NCBI RefSeq assembly: GCF_004011175.1
Contig: NZ_RQXX01000003.1
Location: 558,001-622,000 of the forward strand
Reading direction: 5' to 3'
Origin: Mesobaculum littorinae
Lineage (GTDB): Bacteria > Pseudomonadota > Alphaproteobacteria > Rhodobacterales > Rhodobacteraceae
Length of the DNA stretch: 64,000 nucleotides
Shown here: positions 51,869 to 59,651 of the stretch, in pieces
How positions within the stretch are numbered: position 1 is the stretch's first letter
How the letters are laid out: every line of letters begins with the position of its first letter
Position numbers and translations under genes: made by a program
The notes under the pieces: model-generated
Told to the model about the DNA's origin: nothing
Databases searched by the model: none
The model's input: only the letters and a program-made list of their open reading frames with translations

Positions 51869-52693
51869 ATGAGTTCGAATACCACGGGCGGTGATCTCTC
51901 CGGCCGCATCGCCGGGGACCTGCCCTACCTGCGCCGCTATGCCCGCGCCTTGACGGGCAACCAGACGACCGGCGACAATTATGCTGCCGCGACGCTTGAG
52001 GCGATCCTGCAGGACCGGTCGATCTTCGACAACTCAACTCGCCCCAAAGTGGCTTTGTTCCGCGCCTTCCATATGATCTGGTCGACCGCCGGCGCACCTG
52101 CCGGGGTGTCCGACGAACTGGGCGATGCGCTTGAGCACGCCGCGATGGATCACATGGCCAACCTCACCGCGAACACGCGCGAGGCGCTGCTGCTTCACAC
52201 GGTCGAGGGCTTCAACTTCGAGGAAGTCGGCCACATCATGAAGATCGAGGCGAGCGAGGCGGAGAATCTGGTCGAGATCGCCGTCGACGAGATGCAGCGC
52301 TCGATGGCCGGCCGCGTCATGATCATCGAGGACGAGGCGATCATCGCGATGGACATCCACTCCATCGTTTCGGACATGGGCCACGAGATCATCGGGATCG
52401 CGCGCACCCGGACCGCGGCGGTCGAGATGGGGTCGAAATCGCGCCCCGACCTGATCCTTGCGGACATCCAGCTGGCCGATAATTCGTCGGGAATCGATGC
52501 GGTGAACGATCTGCTGGGGCAGTTCGGCGACATCCCGGTGATCTTCATCACCGCCTTCCCCGAGCGTCTCTTGACCGGCGAGCGGCCCGAACCGGCCTTC
52601 CTGATCTCGAAGCCCTACGCCGAGGATCAGGTGCGGTCGGCCGTCAGCCAGGCGATGTTCTTCTCCAGCACCGAGACGCTGAAGACCGCGTGA
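51869..52693 (+). CDS. phyR: General stress response regulator PhyR
   Basis: A 274-aa anti-anti-sigma factor. Residues 1-145 are a sigma-factor-like (EcfG mimic) domain, for example YLRRYARALTGNQTTGDNYAAATLEAIL and FNFEEVGHIMKI. Residues 150-270 form a receiver domain with MIIEDEAIIAMD (acidic pocket), phospho-acceptor D199 in LILADIQLAD, a Thr in FITAF and Lys in ISKPY. On phosphorylation the sigma-like half binds NepR and frees EcfG. An EcfG promoter precedes it. A strong bidirectional terminator follows. Confidence 0.97.
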   Translation: MSSNTTGGDLSGRIAGDLPYLRRYARALTGNQTTGDNYAAATLEAILQDRSIFDNSTRPKVALFRAFHMIWSTAGAPAGVSDELGDALEHAAMDHMANLTANTREALLLHTVEGFNFEEVGHIMKIEASEAENLVEIAVDEMQRSMAGRVMIIEDEAIIAMDIHSIVSDMGHEIIGIARTRTAAVEMGSKSRPDLILADIQLADNSSGIDAVNDLLGQFGDIPVIFITAFPERLLTGERPEPAFLISKPYAEDQVRSAVSQAMFFSSTETLKTA

Positions 52694-52730
52694 TCCGCGG
52701 GACCCGGCGGGGCGACGGCCCTGGCGCAAC

Positions 52731-52771
52731 AAAAAACCCGGGCGGCGCGATCAGCGCCGTCCGGGTTTTTT
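52731..52771. terminator. Bidirectional rho-independent terminator between phyR and DUF1328 gene
   Basis: AAAAAACCCGGGCGGCGC and GCGCCGTCCGGGTTTTTT form a stem with one mismatch around a GATCA loop. The A- and T-runs let it end both phyR (plus) and the DUF1328 gene (minus). Confidence 0.93.
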
Positions 52772-52787
52772 CGTATGTCTTCTGCCA

Positions 52788-52952
52788 TCAGATCCGCCGG
52801 GACAGGCGCGCGACAAGCGCAACCACGAAGAGCACGAGAAGCGCGAAGAACACGATCTGCGCGACCCCGGCAGCGATGCTGGCGAGACCACCAAGCCCGA
52901 GGAGGCCGGCGATCATCGCGACAGGCAGGAAGACCAGTGCCCATTGTAGCAT
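52788..52952 (-). CDS. DUF1328 small membrane protein (YtjA-like)
   Basis: A 54-aa protein with two hydrophobic helices (WALVFLPVAMIAGLLGLGG and VAQIVFFALLVLFVVALVARL) and a basic C-terminus RLSRRI, the DUF1328/UPF0391 pattern. AAGGAGG is well placed before the ATG. An EcfG-like promoter (GGAAC-N17-TGTT, 53031-53006) lies about 54 bp upstream, so it is probably a stress-regulon member. The molecular role is unknown. Confidence 0.9.
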   Translation of the reverse strand: MLQWALVFLPVAMIAGLLGLGGLASIAAGVAQIVFFALLVLFVVALVARLSRRI

Positions 52953-53005
52953 GGGGTCCTCCTTGCAGTCTGGTGGTGGGCCCGAAGCCCTTTCGTTGAC
53001 CGTAC

Positions 53006-53031
53006 AACAGTCGGCCCGGCCTGGCGGTTCC
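53006..53031 (-). promoter_or_regulatory. EcfG-like promoter of the DUF1328 gene
   Basis: On the minus strand GGAAC (53031-53027), 17-bp spacer, TGTT (53009-53006). The conserved GTT is at the same distance as in the nepR promoter. The predicted transcript would start near 52999. Confidence 0.65.
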
Positions 53032-53050
53032 CCAGCGTCCGCGGGGCCGC

Positions 53051-53431
53051 TCAGCGAGATTGCAATAGATCGGTTAAAATCCCGCGCACCATATCGGTGA
53101 CGAAGGGGACGGGCAGGGTGGCATCGCTCTGGTGCAAGGGGGCGTATCTTCCCGGGGCGCCATCGATCACGACGACCCGGGTGTCGCTGTCGCGAAGCAT
53201 CTGCGGAAGTCGTGACTGGCGCAGCTCCTCTCCTCCGATCCCAAGGAAAAGGATGTCGGCGCCGGTTTCGGTCAGCGCGCGCTCGGCCTCGGGCAGGGTG
53301 GCGCAGACGCGTACCTCGGCCCCGGGATGCGTGTCCTCGACGGTTTCCTGCAGGTCGCGCGCGACAAGGAACATGCGCTGCACGATGAGAACCTTGATCT
53401 TGCGGTCGAAAATAGGGCCGGCTGTAGCCAC
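53051..53431 (-). CDS. Degenerate receiver-domain protein
   Basis: A 126-aa single receiver-like domain starting at GTG 53431. The fold is recognisable (KIKVLIVQRMFLVARDLQETVED ... TLPEAERAL ... ADILFLGIGGEEL ... RVVVIDG), but key residues are altered. The acidic pair after strand 1 is Gln-Arg (VQRM), and the phosphoacceptor Asp after strand 3 is Gly (FLGIGG). The Lys of strand 5 is also not evident. It therefore probably cannot be phosphorylated in the usual way and may act as a binding partner. It lies beside the stress locus. Confidence 0.75.
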   Translation of the reverse strand: MATAGPIFDRKIKVLIVQRMFLVARDLQETVEDTHPGAEVRVCATLPEAERALTETGADILFLGIGGEELRQSRLPQMLRDSDTRVVVIDGAPGRYAPLHQSDATLPVPFVTDMVRGILTDLLQSR

Positions 53432-53452
53432 GATATACCTGGAATACGAAAG

Positions 53453-53481
53453 TTGAGGCTGGCCGCTTTTGCGCCTTTAGC
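53453..53481 (+). promoter_or_regulatory. Possible promoter of the Crp/Fnr gene
   Basis: TTGAGG (53453-53458), 17-bp spacer, TTTAGC (53476-53481). It is a moderate sigma-70-type match about 40 bp upstream of the ATG at 53522. No FNR or CRP palindrome is obvious. Confidence 0.35.
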
Positions 53482-53521
53482 ACTAGGTTTGCATTTAACT
53501 GTGACATAGGAGACGGCGCGA

Positions 53522-54250
53522 ATGCCGACCAAGTGCGAGGCTTGTCCGCTGCGCGGGAAATCCCTCTTCCTGCCGTTCGCCGGCGAGGAACTGGCCTTCA
53601 TGCAGAGGTTCAAGGCAGGCGAACTGAGCGTCGAGCCGGGGTCGCAGATCCTGATGGAGGGGGCCAACAGCCCGCAGCTTTTCACCGTGCTGCGCGGGCT
53701 GGGGCTACGCTACAAGACACTACCCGACGGACGCCGTCAGGTCGTGAACTTCATCTTTCCAGGGGACTTCCTGGGCATGCAGGCCGGCCTGATGGGCGAG
53801 ATGCGCCATTCGGTCGAGGCGACGACCCAGATGACCCTGTGCGTCTTCAACCGCTCGGATATCTGGAGCCTGTTTCGGTCGCAACCGCACCGGGCCTTCG
53901 ACATGACGTGGCTTTCGGCGGTCGAGGAGTCGTTTCTGGGCGAGGCGCTGACCCGGATCGGCCAGCAATCCGCGGTCGAGCGGATCTGCTGGGCCCTCCT
54001 GCGCATCTACTACCGGGCCGACCAGCTGGGGATGGTGCACGACGGCGGCATGGCGCTGCCCTATCGTCAGCAGGATCTGGCGGACGCCCTGGGGCTGTCG
54101 CTGGTGCATACCAACAAGACGCTGGCCAAGCTGCGCGAAAGCCAGCTGGCATCGTGGCAGGACGGGCGGCTGCGTATCAACGACCCCGACGCGCTGGCGC
54201 GGATCGCGGGGATGGAGGGCGAAGAGATCGCGCGCCGGCCGCTGATGTAG
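53522..54250 (+). CDS. Crp/Fnr family transcriptional regulator
   Basis: A 242-aa regulator. Residues about 20-125 form a cyclic-nucleotide-binding-like beta roll (FKAGELSVEPGSQILMEGANSPQLFTVLRG; VVNFIFPGDFLGMQ). The C-terminal HTH is LPYRQQDLADALGLSLVHTNKTLAKLRE. The N-terminus has CEACPLRG (C5, C8), and another Cys lies near residue 112. This is short of the four-Cys set of an FNR 4Fe-4S cluster, so an oxygen-sensing role is not supported. Effector and targets are unknown. AGGAG lies 9 bp before the ATG. Confidence 0.88.
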   Translation: MPTKCEACPLRGKSLFLPFAGEELAFMQRFKAGELSVEPGSQILMEGANSPQLFTVLRGLGLRYKTLPDGRRQVVNFIFPGDFLGMQAGLMGEMRHSVEATTQMTLCVFNRSDIWSLFRSQPHRAFDMTWLSAVEESFLGEALTRIGQQSAVERICWALLRIYYRADQLGMVHDGGMALPYRQQDLADALGLSLVHTNKTLAKLRESQLASWQDGRLRINDPDALARIAGMEGEEIARRPLM

Positions 54251-54315
54251 GCCCCGCCGCCCTGAGCGGTGGGCCAGGGGGGGGCTTGCGGTCGGTCGAG
54301 GGGCCGGACGCTGCC

Positions 54316-55428
54316 TCAGTCAGCGGCGGTATAGTGGTCGGCCACGTAGGCGCCGCGGAACCCGGGCGGGTTCGATGGCCCGATGGTGGAATCCTGCCGC
54401 GTGCGCAACTCCAGCTCGGCGTTTAAAAGCGCCCCCAGCAGCACGACGAAGGCCGAGATGTACAGCCACATCAACAGCGCGATGACCGCGCCGAGCGCGC
54501 CGTAGACCTCGTTGTAATTGCCGAAATTCGACAGGTAGTAGGAAAAGGCGTAGCTGGACGCGCCCCAGATCAAGACAGCCAGGCCCGCGCCCGGCGACAG
54601 CCACGCCGATCGCGCGGCCTTCCGGTTCGGTCCGAAGCGGTAGATCACCCCCAGCGCCAGCATCATCACCGCCACGGTGGTGATCCAGCGGACGGCGGAT
54701 ACCGCCAGCGCGGCCAGCGGGCCCAGCGGCAGGAAGGCCAGGATCACCGGCATCACCACCACGCTGGCCAGCGCAACCAGCGCCACACCGATCAGGATGA
54801 AGGTGACGATGAAGGCGGTGACCAGGTGCAGGACGCCGTTGCGGTCCTTTTCTCGGTAGATCGCGTTCAGCCCCTGTATCAGCGACGCAACCCCCAGCCG
54901 CGCCGACCACAGCGCTGCGGCGAGCGAAATGATCGTCGTCCAGCCCAGGGCGCTTTCGTTGGTATCGACCAGCTGCGCGACCTGGGTTTCGATGATGGAA
55001 TAGGCGTCGGCTGGCACGAACCCGCGCAGAAGCTGGATCTGCTCTTCCACGATCAAGGGGTCCGAGATGAAGCCCCAGACCGAGATCACCGCCCCCATGG
55101 CCGGAAACAGGGCCAGCATCGAATAAAAGGCCACCCCCGCCGCGACGAGAAACAGGTTCAGCTCGCCCACGTTGACCACCATGGCCTTGACGGCGCCCCA
55201 GGCGGCCCGGCGGCCCGGGTCCGAGCGGGGGCGCACCGGGTCGGACCGTCGCGGCGGCGGGTGGGTGGCCGAGTTCGGGGCGGGAGCGGCCGCCTTTCCT
55301 GCTGCCGGGGCCCGGCCCGCGCCGATCCGCTCTGCGCCGATCAAAGCTTCGTCGACCGATTCCGCGCCAAGCCGCCGCGTGTCTGTCCCTGTCGCTGATC
55401 CGCCGCCCTCGGCTGCCGTCATGGCCAT
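54316..55428 (-). CDS. YihY/BrkB family membrane protein
   Basis: A 370-aa protein. An ~80-residue Ala/Pro/Arg-rich cytoplasmic N-terminus precedes six helices of the YihY/virulence factor BrkB family: FLVAAGVAFYSMLALFPAMGAVISVWG, LGWTTIISLAAALWSARLGVASLIQGLNAIY and YGALGAVIALLMWLYISAFVVLLGALLNAE. The function of the family is unclear. ATG 55428 or 55422 are both possible. It follows the DUF2945 gene by 44 bp, probably on the same transcript from an EcfG-like promoter. Confidence 0.88.
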   Translation of the reverse strand: MAMTAAEGGGSATGTDTRRLGAESVDEALIGAERIGAGRAPAAGKAAAPAPNSATHPPPRRSDPVRPRSDPGRRAAWGAVKAMVVNVGELNLFLVAAGVAFYSMLALFPAMGAVISVWGFISDPLIVEEQIQLLRGFVPADAYSIIETQVAQLVDTNESALGWTTIISLAAALWSARLGVASLIQGLNAIYREKDRNGVLHLVTAFIVTFILIGVALVALASVVVMPVILAFLPLGPLAALAVSAVRWITTVAVMMLALGVIYRFGPNRKAARSAWLSPGAGLAVLIWGASSYAFSYYLSNFGNYNEVYGALGAVIALLMWLYISAFVVLLGALLNAELELRTRQDSTIGPSNPPGFRGAYVADHYTAAD

Positions 55429-55472
55429 GGCCCCTTTTCACGGCGCTGCCCGGCGCCGCGGGGCACCGGGGG

Positions 55473-55682
55473 TCAATCCAGTTCGGACGCCGATTTCAGG
55501 ACCTTGTCGCCATCCGCCTGCTCAATCAAGTAGGCGGGATTGTCGTCGCTGGCGTTGCGTGTGATTTCTGACCCGGAAATCTTGCGCGTGACACGGCTGG
55601 TAAAGCGCTCCTTCACCTTGCCCTCGCCACGGCCATTGGCCCATTTCCACGAAACCTTTTCGCCGATCCTGTGCTGCGCCAT
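55473..55682 (-). CDS. DUF2945 (hypervirulence-associated/TUDOR-like) small protein
   Basis: A 69-aa protein that begins MAQHRIGEKVSWKWANGRGEGKV and contains NPAYLIEQADGDKVLKSASEL, the pattern of DUF2945 proteins, predicted small beta-barrel folds. The function is unknown, though the family is often found among stress-induced genes. An EcfG-like promoter (GGAAC-N17-GGTT, 55758-55733) precedes it. Confidence 0.88.
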   Translation of the reverse strand: MAQHRIGEKVSWKWANGRGEGKVKERFTSRVTRKISGSEITRNASDDNPAYLIEQADGDKVLKSASELD

Positions 55683-55732
55683 AGCGGTGTTCGCCTCTCT
55701 CGTGTCCGCCGCGGCGGTCGCGGCATTGGGGC

Positions 55733-55758
55733 AACCTTGCCACCGGGTGCGGAGTTCC
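55733..55758 (-). promoter_or_regulatory. EcfG-like promoter of DUF2945-yihY
   Basis: On the minus strand GGAAC (55758-55754), 17-bp spacer, GGTT (55736-55733). The conserved GTT is correctly placed. The transcript would start near 55726, about 44 bp before the DUF2945 ATG. Confidence 0.6.
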
Positions 55759-55869
55759 GGCGTAGGACCGCAAGCGCCCGCTGGCAGAACATTGAGATCG
55801 GGCCTCCGGGATGCTATGTTGCCAACAGGCCAGCGCCGTGGCCCGGACGGCGCATCGTGAAGGAGGACG

Positions 55870-55929
55870 ATGTCCTGTCATTGCACATCACCGCGGCACC
55901 CCAGGCTGCCGCTTCGGACGCCCGCATGA
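55870..55929 (+). CDS. Candidate 19-codon upstream ORF coupled to rsfS
   Basis: An ATG at 55870 follows AAGGAGG (55860-55866) by 3 bp and opens a 19-codon frame ending TGA at 55927-55929, overlapping the rsfS ATG at 55926 (ATGA). It is rich in Cys, His, Pro and Arg. It may be a translated leader or simply chance; the strong ribosome site argues for translation somewhere near here. Confidence 0.25.
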   Translation: MSCHCTSPRHPRLPLRTPA

Positions 55930-56291
55930 GCCGCGGCGCCGACAGGAGTGGAAGCGACGCCGCACTGGCCCGCATTCTCACCTCGCTCGAAGACGACAAG
56001 GCCGAGGATATCGTGAAGGTCGACCTTCGCGGCAAGTCCGAGATGGCCGACTGGATGGTCGTCTGCTCGGGCCGCTCGTCGCGGCAGGTCGCCGCGATCT
56101 CCGATCACCTCGTCGATGCGCTCAAGCACCAGCTGGGCGTGATCTCCAAGGTCGAAGGCAAGGATGCCGGCGACTGGGTGCTGATCGACACGGGCGACGT
56201 GATCGTCCACGTCTTCCGCCCCGAGGTGCGCGAATTCTACCAGCTCGAAAAGATGTGGCTCAGCCCGACCGAGCAGACGCTGAACCGTTGA
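55926..56291 (+). CDS. rsfS: Ribosomal silencing factor RsfS
   Basis: A 121-aa protein with the RsfS/Iojap fold: LTSLEDDKAEDIVKVDLRGKSEMADWMVVCSGRSSRQVAAISDHL, GDWVLIDTGDVIVHVFRPEVREFYQLEKMW. It binds ribosomal protein L14 and blocks subunit joining under nutrient limitation. The start is uncertain: GTG 55857 gives 144 aa but no ribosome site; ATG 55926 gives a family-typical length and is coupled to the upstream ORF. It is first in the run leading to rlmH and gpmI. Confidence 0.92.
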   Translation: MSRGADRSGSDAALARILTSLEDDKAEDIVKVDLRGKSEMADWMVVCSGRSSRQVAAISDHLVDALKHQLGVISKVEGKDAGDWVLIDTGDVIVHVFRPEVREFYQLEKMWLSPTEQTLNR

Positions 56292-56306
56292 TGGCACTCC
56301 GCTGAC

Positions 56307-56777
56307 ATGCGGGTGCATATCTGCGCCGTGGGCCGGCTGCGGTCGGGCCCCGAGCGTGCGCTGATCGACGATTATCTCGCCCGGTTCGACCGGACCGGGC
56401 GCGGCCTGGGCCTCGGGCCCGCGAAGCTTGTCGAGGTCGAGGATCGCAAGGGCGGCGGCATGGCCGGCGAGGGGCCGCTTCTGCGCCGGGCGATTCCCGC
56501 GGGCGCGCTTGTCTGCTGCCTCGACGAACGGGGCGAAAGCTTCTCCTCGCCCGGCTTCGCCGACAGGCTGGCGCAGTGGCGTGATCAGGGCCGGCAGGAC
56601 CTGGCCTTCGTCATCGGTGGCGCCGACGGCATCGACCCCGCGCTGCGGTCCGAGGCCGACGCCGCGCTGTCCTTCGGCGCGATGGTGTGGCCGCACATGC
56701 TGGCCCGCGTGATGCTGGGCGAACAGCTCTACCGCGCCGCCAGCATCCTCGCCGGTTTGCCCTATCACCGGGCATAG
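56307..56777 (+). CDS. rlmH: 23S rRNA (pseudouridine1915-N3)-methyltransferase RlmH
   Basis: A 156-aa SPOUT methyltransferase. Family features: an N-terminal MRVHICAVGRLRSGPE, CLDERGESFSSPGFAD, FVIGGADGIDP for the SAM-binding trefoil knot, and the C-terminal LARVMLGEQLYRAASILAGLPYHRA. It methylates a pseudouridine in helix 69 at the subunit interface. It is 15 bp after rsfS, the usual pairing. Confidence 0.96.
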   Translation: MRVHICAVGRLRSGPERALIDDYLARFDRTGRGLGLGPAKLVEVEDRKGGGMAGEGPLLRRAIPAGALVCCLDERGESFSSPGFADRLAQWRDQGRQDLAFVIGGADGIDPALRSEADAALSFGAMVWPHMLARVMLGEQLYRAASILAGLPYHRA

Positions 56778-56879
56778 GGTTTCTTCTCTTCTGAAAATAC
56801 TCCCGCCGGAGGCGTCCTGCCGGTTCCGCTTGGCGCGCCATCGGCGTAAAAGCATGGCGTAAGCCAGAAGGAGACCCCA

Positions 56880-58403
56880 ATGCCCGGCAAGAAACCCGTG
56901 GTCCTCTGCATCCTCGACGGCTGGGGCAAGCGCGCCGAGCGCGACGCGAATGCCCCCGCGCTGGCCGATACCCCGAATTTCGATCGGATCATGCGGACCT
57001 GCCCCAACGCGCAGCTGATCACCCACGGTCCCGACGTGGGCCTGCCCACCGGGCAGATGGGCAATTCCGAGGTCGGCCACACCAATATCGGCGCGGGCCG
57101 GGTGGTGGCGATGGACCTTGGCCAGATCGAACTGGCGATCGAAGACGGCTCTTTCTTCGAAAACGAGGCCCTCCTCGACTTCATCCAGAGGGTGAAGTCG
57201 GCCGGCGGCACTGCGCACCTGATGGGCGTGATCTCGGACGGCGGGGTGCACGGGCATCTCGACCACGTCGCCGCGGCCGCCACGGCGATCGCGCGCGCAG
57301 GCGTGCCGGTGGCGGTCCACGCCATCACCGACGGCCGCGACGTGGCGCCGAAATCCGCCGATGGCTACCTGGCCGAGTTCGAGGGCAAGCTGCCCGAAGG
57401 CGCCTTCATCGCCACGGTCACCGGTCGCTACTACGCCATGGACCGCGACAACCGGTGGGAAAGGGTCGAAACCGCCTATGCCGCGATGATCCGCGGCACG
57501 GGCGAGGCCACCGCCACCACCCCCGCCGAGGCGGTGACCCAGTCGTGGGAGGCGGGCAAGACCGACGAGTTCATCCCCGCCACGGTGATCGGCGACTATG
57601 CCGGCGCAGCCGACGGCGACGGCGTCTTCTGCACCAATTTCCGCGCCGACCGGGCGCGCGAGATCATGCGCGCCATCGCGCAACCGGATTTCGCCGATTT
57701 CGACGTCTCCGGCCGGCCGGACTTCTCCGCCATCCTCGGGATGGTCGAATATTCTTCGGCGCATACCGCGTGGATGCAGGCGGCCTTCCCGAAGCGCAAG
57801 ATCGTCAACACCCTGGGCGCCTGGGTCGCCGCGCAGGGCCGCACCCAGTTCCGGCTGGCCGAAACCGAGAAATATCCCCACGTCACCTTCTTCCTCAACG
57901 GCGGCAAGGAAGAGCCCGAGCCGGGCGAGGACCGCTTCATGCCCAAGTCGCCAAAGGTCGCGACCTACGACATGCAGCCCGAGATGTCGGCGCCAGAGGT
58001 GACCGAGAAATTCGTCGAGGCCATCGACAAGGGCTACGACCTGATCGTGACGAACTTTGCCAACCCCGACATGGTGGGCCACACAGGTGACCTCGATGCC
58101 GCCATCGCCGCCTGCGAGGCGGTGGATCGCGGACTGGGGCAGGTGCTTGACGCGCTAGAGAGGGCCGGCGGCGCGATGATCGTCACCGCCGACCACGGCA
58201 ATTGCGAGGTGATGGTCGACCCCGAAACCGGCGGGCCGCATACCTCCCACACGCTCAACCCGGTCCCGGTGATCGTCGTGGGCGGGCCCGAGGCTGCCAC
58301 GCTGTCCGACGGGCGGCTGGCCGACCTTGCGCCGACGCTTCTGGACCTCATGGGGCTGGATGCGCCCGAAGAGATGACCGGCAAGAGCCTGATCACCCGA
58401 TGA
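56880..58403 (+). CDS. gpmI: 2,3-bisphosphoglycerate-independent phosphoglycerate mutase
   Basis: A 507-aa alkaline-phosphatase-superfamily enzyme that interconverts 3- and 2-phosphoglycerate using two Mn2+. D13 in LCILDGWG and the phosphorylated Ser in MGNSEVGH (S63) are visible, along with the C-terminal metal ligands in NFANPDMVGHTGD and TADHGNCE. Length is standard. A spacer of 102 bp separates it from rlmH. Its stop overlaps the envC ATG by 4 bp. Confidence 0.97.
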   Translation: MPGKKPVVLCILDGWGKRAERDANAPALADTPNFDRIMRTCPNAQLITHGPDVGLPTGQMGNSEVGHTNIGAGRVVAMDLGQIELAIEDGSFFENEALLDFIQRVKSAGGTAHLMGVISDGGVHGHLDHVAAAATAIARAGVPVAVHAITDGRDVAPKSADGYLAEFEGKLPEGAFIATVTGRYYAMDRDNRWERVETAYAAMIRGTGEATATTPAEAVTQSWEAGKTDEFIPATVIGDYAGAADGDGVFCTNFRADRAREIMRAIAQPDFADFDVSGRPDFSAILGMVEYSSAHTAWMQAAFPKRKIVNTLGAWVAAQGRTQFRLAETEKYPHVTFFLNGGKEEPEPGEDRFMPKSPKVATYDMQPEMSAPEVTEKFVEAIDKGYDLIVTNFANPDMVGHTGDLDAAIAACEAVDRGLGQVLDALERAGGAMIVTADHGNCEVMVDPETGGPHTSHTLNPVPVIVVGGPEAATLSDGRLADLAPTLLDLMGLDAPEEMTGKSLITR

Positions 58404-59641
58404 CCGATGGCCGCGCGTCGCGGAGGGCCGAAGCCCGGGCCTGGGCACCAGCCCGGGACCTGGCCCGGACCGTGCGGGCGGCCTGCCCGGCCCCGGCGCT
58501 GGCCGCCGTGACCTGCGCCGTGCTGGCCGCCGTGCTGGCCGTCGCGCCCGCTGCAGGCGTCGCGGCGCAGGACGATCCCGGCGCGCTGGCGCGCCGCGCC
58601 GCGGCGGATCTCGATGCCGCGGCGGCGGGGTTGGCCCGGGCCGACGGCGCCCGCGACCGGGTGGCAGCGCTGACCCGCACCGTGCGCGCCTACGAAGACG
58701 GGCTTGCCGCGCTGCGCGACGGGATGCGCCGTGCGGGGCGGCGCGAACAGGCGATCCGGGCCCGGTTCGATGCCGAAAGCGACCGTCTGGGCCGGCTGAT
58801 CGGCGCGCTTCAGGTGATCAACCGCACGCCCGAAACGACGCTGCTGCTGCACCCCTCGGGCGCTGTGGGCACCGCGCGATCGGGCATGATCCTCTCCGAT
58901 GTCAGCCCCGCGCTTGCCGCCGAGGTGGGCGCGCTGCGCGAGGATCTGGAAGAGCTTGCCACCTTGCGCGCACTGCAGGCCAGCGCGGCCGACACGCTTG
59001 GCGACGGGCTGGCCGGGATCCAGGCTGCGCGCACCCGGCTAAGCCAGGCCGTGTCGGACCGCACCGACCTGCCGCGCCGGGTGACCGAGGACCCCGACGA
59101 GATGCGCCGCCTTCTGGCCTCGACCGAAACGCTGTCGGGATTTGCCAGCGGTCTGGCCGCGCTGCCCGAGGATGACGATGCGCCCGAGCTGCCGGATTTC
59201 GCGCAGGCGCAGGGCGACCTGGGCTGGCCCGTCGCGGGCGATGTGCTGCGCGGGTTCGAAGAGGCCGACGCCGCGGGCGTCCGTCGCCCGGGGCTGGTGA
59301 TCGCGGCGCGCCCCGGCGCCGTCGTTACCACCCCGTGGCCGGCGACGATCCGCTATCTGGGGCCGCTTCTCGATTATCGCAACGTGGCGATCCTCGAGCC
59401 GTCCGAGGGGTATCTCATGATCTTCGCCGGCCTCGACGAGGTCTTCGGCACGGTCGGGCAGGTGGTGCCGGACGGCACGCCGCTGGGCCTGATGCCCGGG
59501 CTGGGGCCGGAAACGGCGGCCTATTTCGGGAACGTGACCGCGGGGGAGGTGACCCCGCCCCCTGAGACGCTGTATGTGGAACTGAGACAGGACAACGCGC
59601 CGGTCGATCCGGCCGCGTGGTTCCGACGGGATGAGAACTAG
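58400..59641 (+). CDS. envC: EnvC-like murein hydrolase activator with degenerate LytM domain
   Basis: A 413-aa exported protein. A long N-terminal region precedes the signal hydrophobic stretch (TCAVLAAVLAVAPAAGVAA). Residues about 60-240 form coiled coils rich in Ala, Arg and Glu. The C-terminus is a LytM/M23-like fold (RPGLVIAARPGAVVTTPW, GYLMIFAGLDEV, GQVVPDGTPLG). The zinc ligands of active M23 peptidases are missing: the usual HxH region reads MIFAGL. This fits EnvC-type activators, which bind and switch on amidases at the septum rather than cutting wall themselves. Confidence 0.85.
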   Translation: MTDGRASRRAEARAWAPARDLARTVRAACPAPALAAVTCAVLAAVLAVAPAAGVAAQDDPGALARRAAADLDAAAAGLARADGARDRVAALTRTVRAYEDGLAALRDGMRRAGRREQAIRARFDAESDRLGRLIGALQVINRTPETTLLLHPSGAVGTARSGMILSDVSPALAAEVGALREDLEELATLRALQASAADTLGDGLAGIQAARTRLSQAVSDRTDLPRRVTEDPDEMRRLLASTETLSGFASGLAALPEDDDAPELPDFAQAQGDLGWPVAGDVLRGFEEADAAGVRRPGLVIAARPGAVVTTPWPATIRYLGPLLDYRNVAILEPSEGYLMIFAGLDEVFGTVGQVVPDGTPLGLMPGLGPETAAYFGNVTAGEVTPPPETLYVELRQDNAPVDPAAWFRRDEN

Positions 59642-59651
59642 GACATTGCAC

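Noticed and set aside
53522-53600. FnrL-type oxygen sensor
   Set aside because: Only two closely spaced N-terminal cysteines plus one distant Cys; the four-ligand FNR pattern is incomplete.
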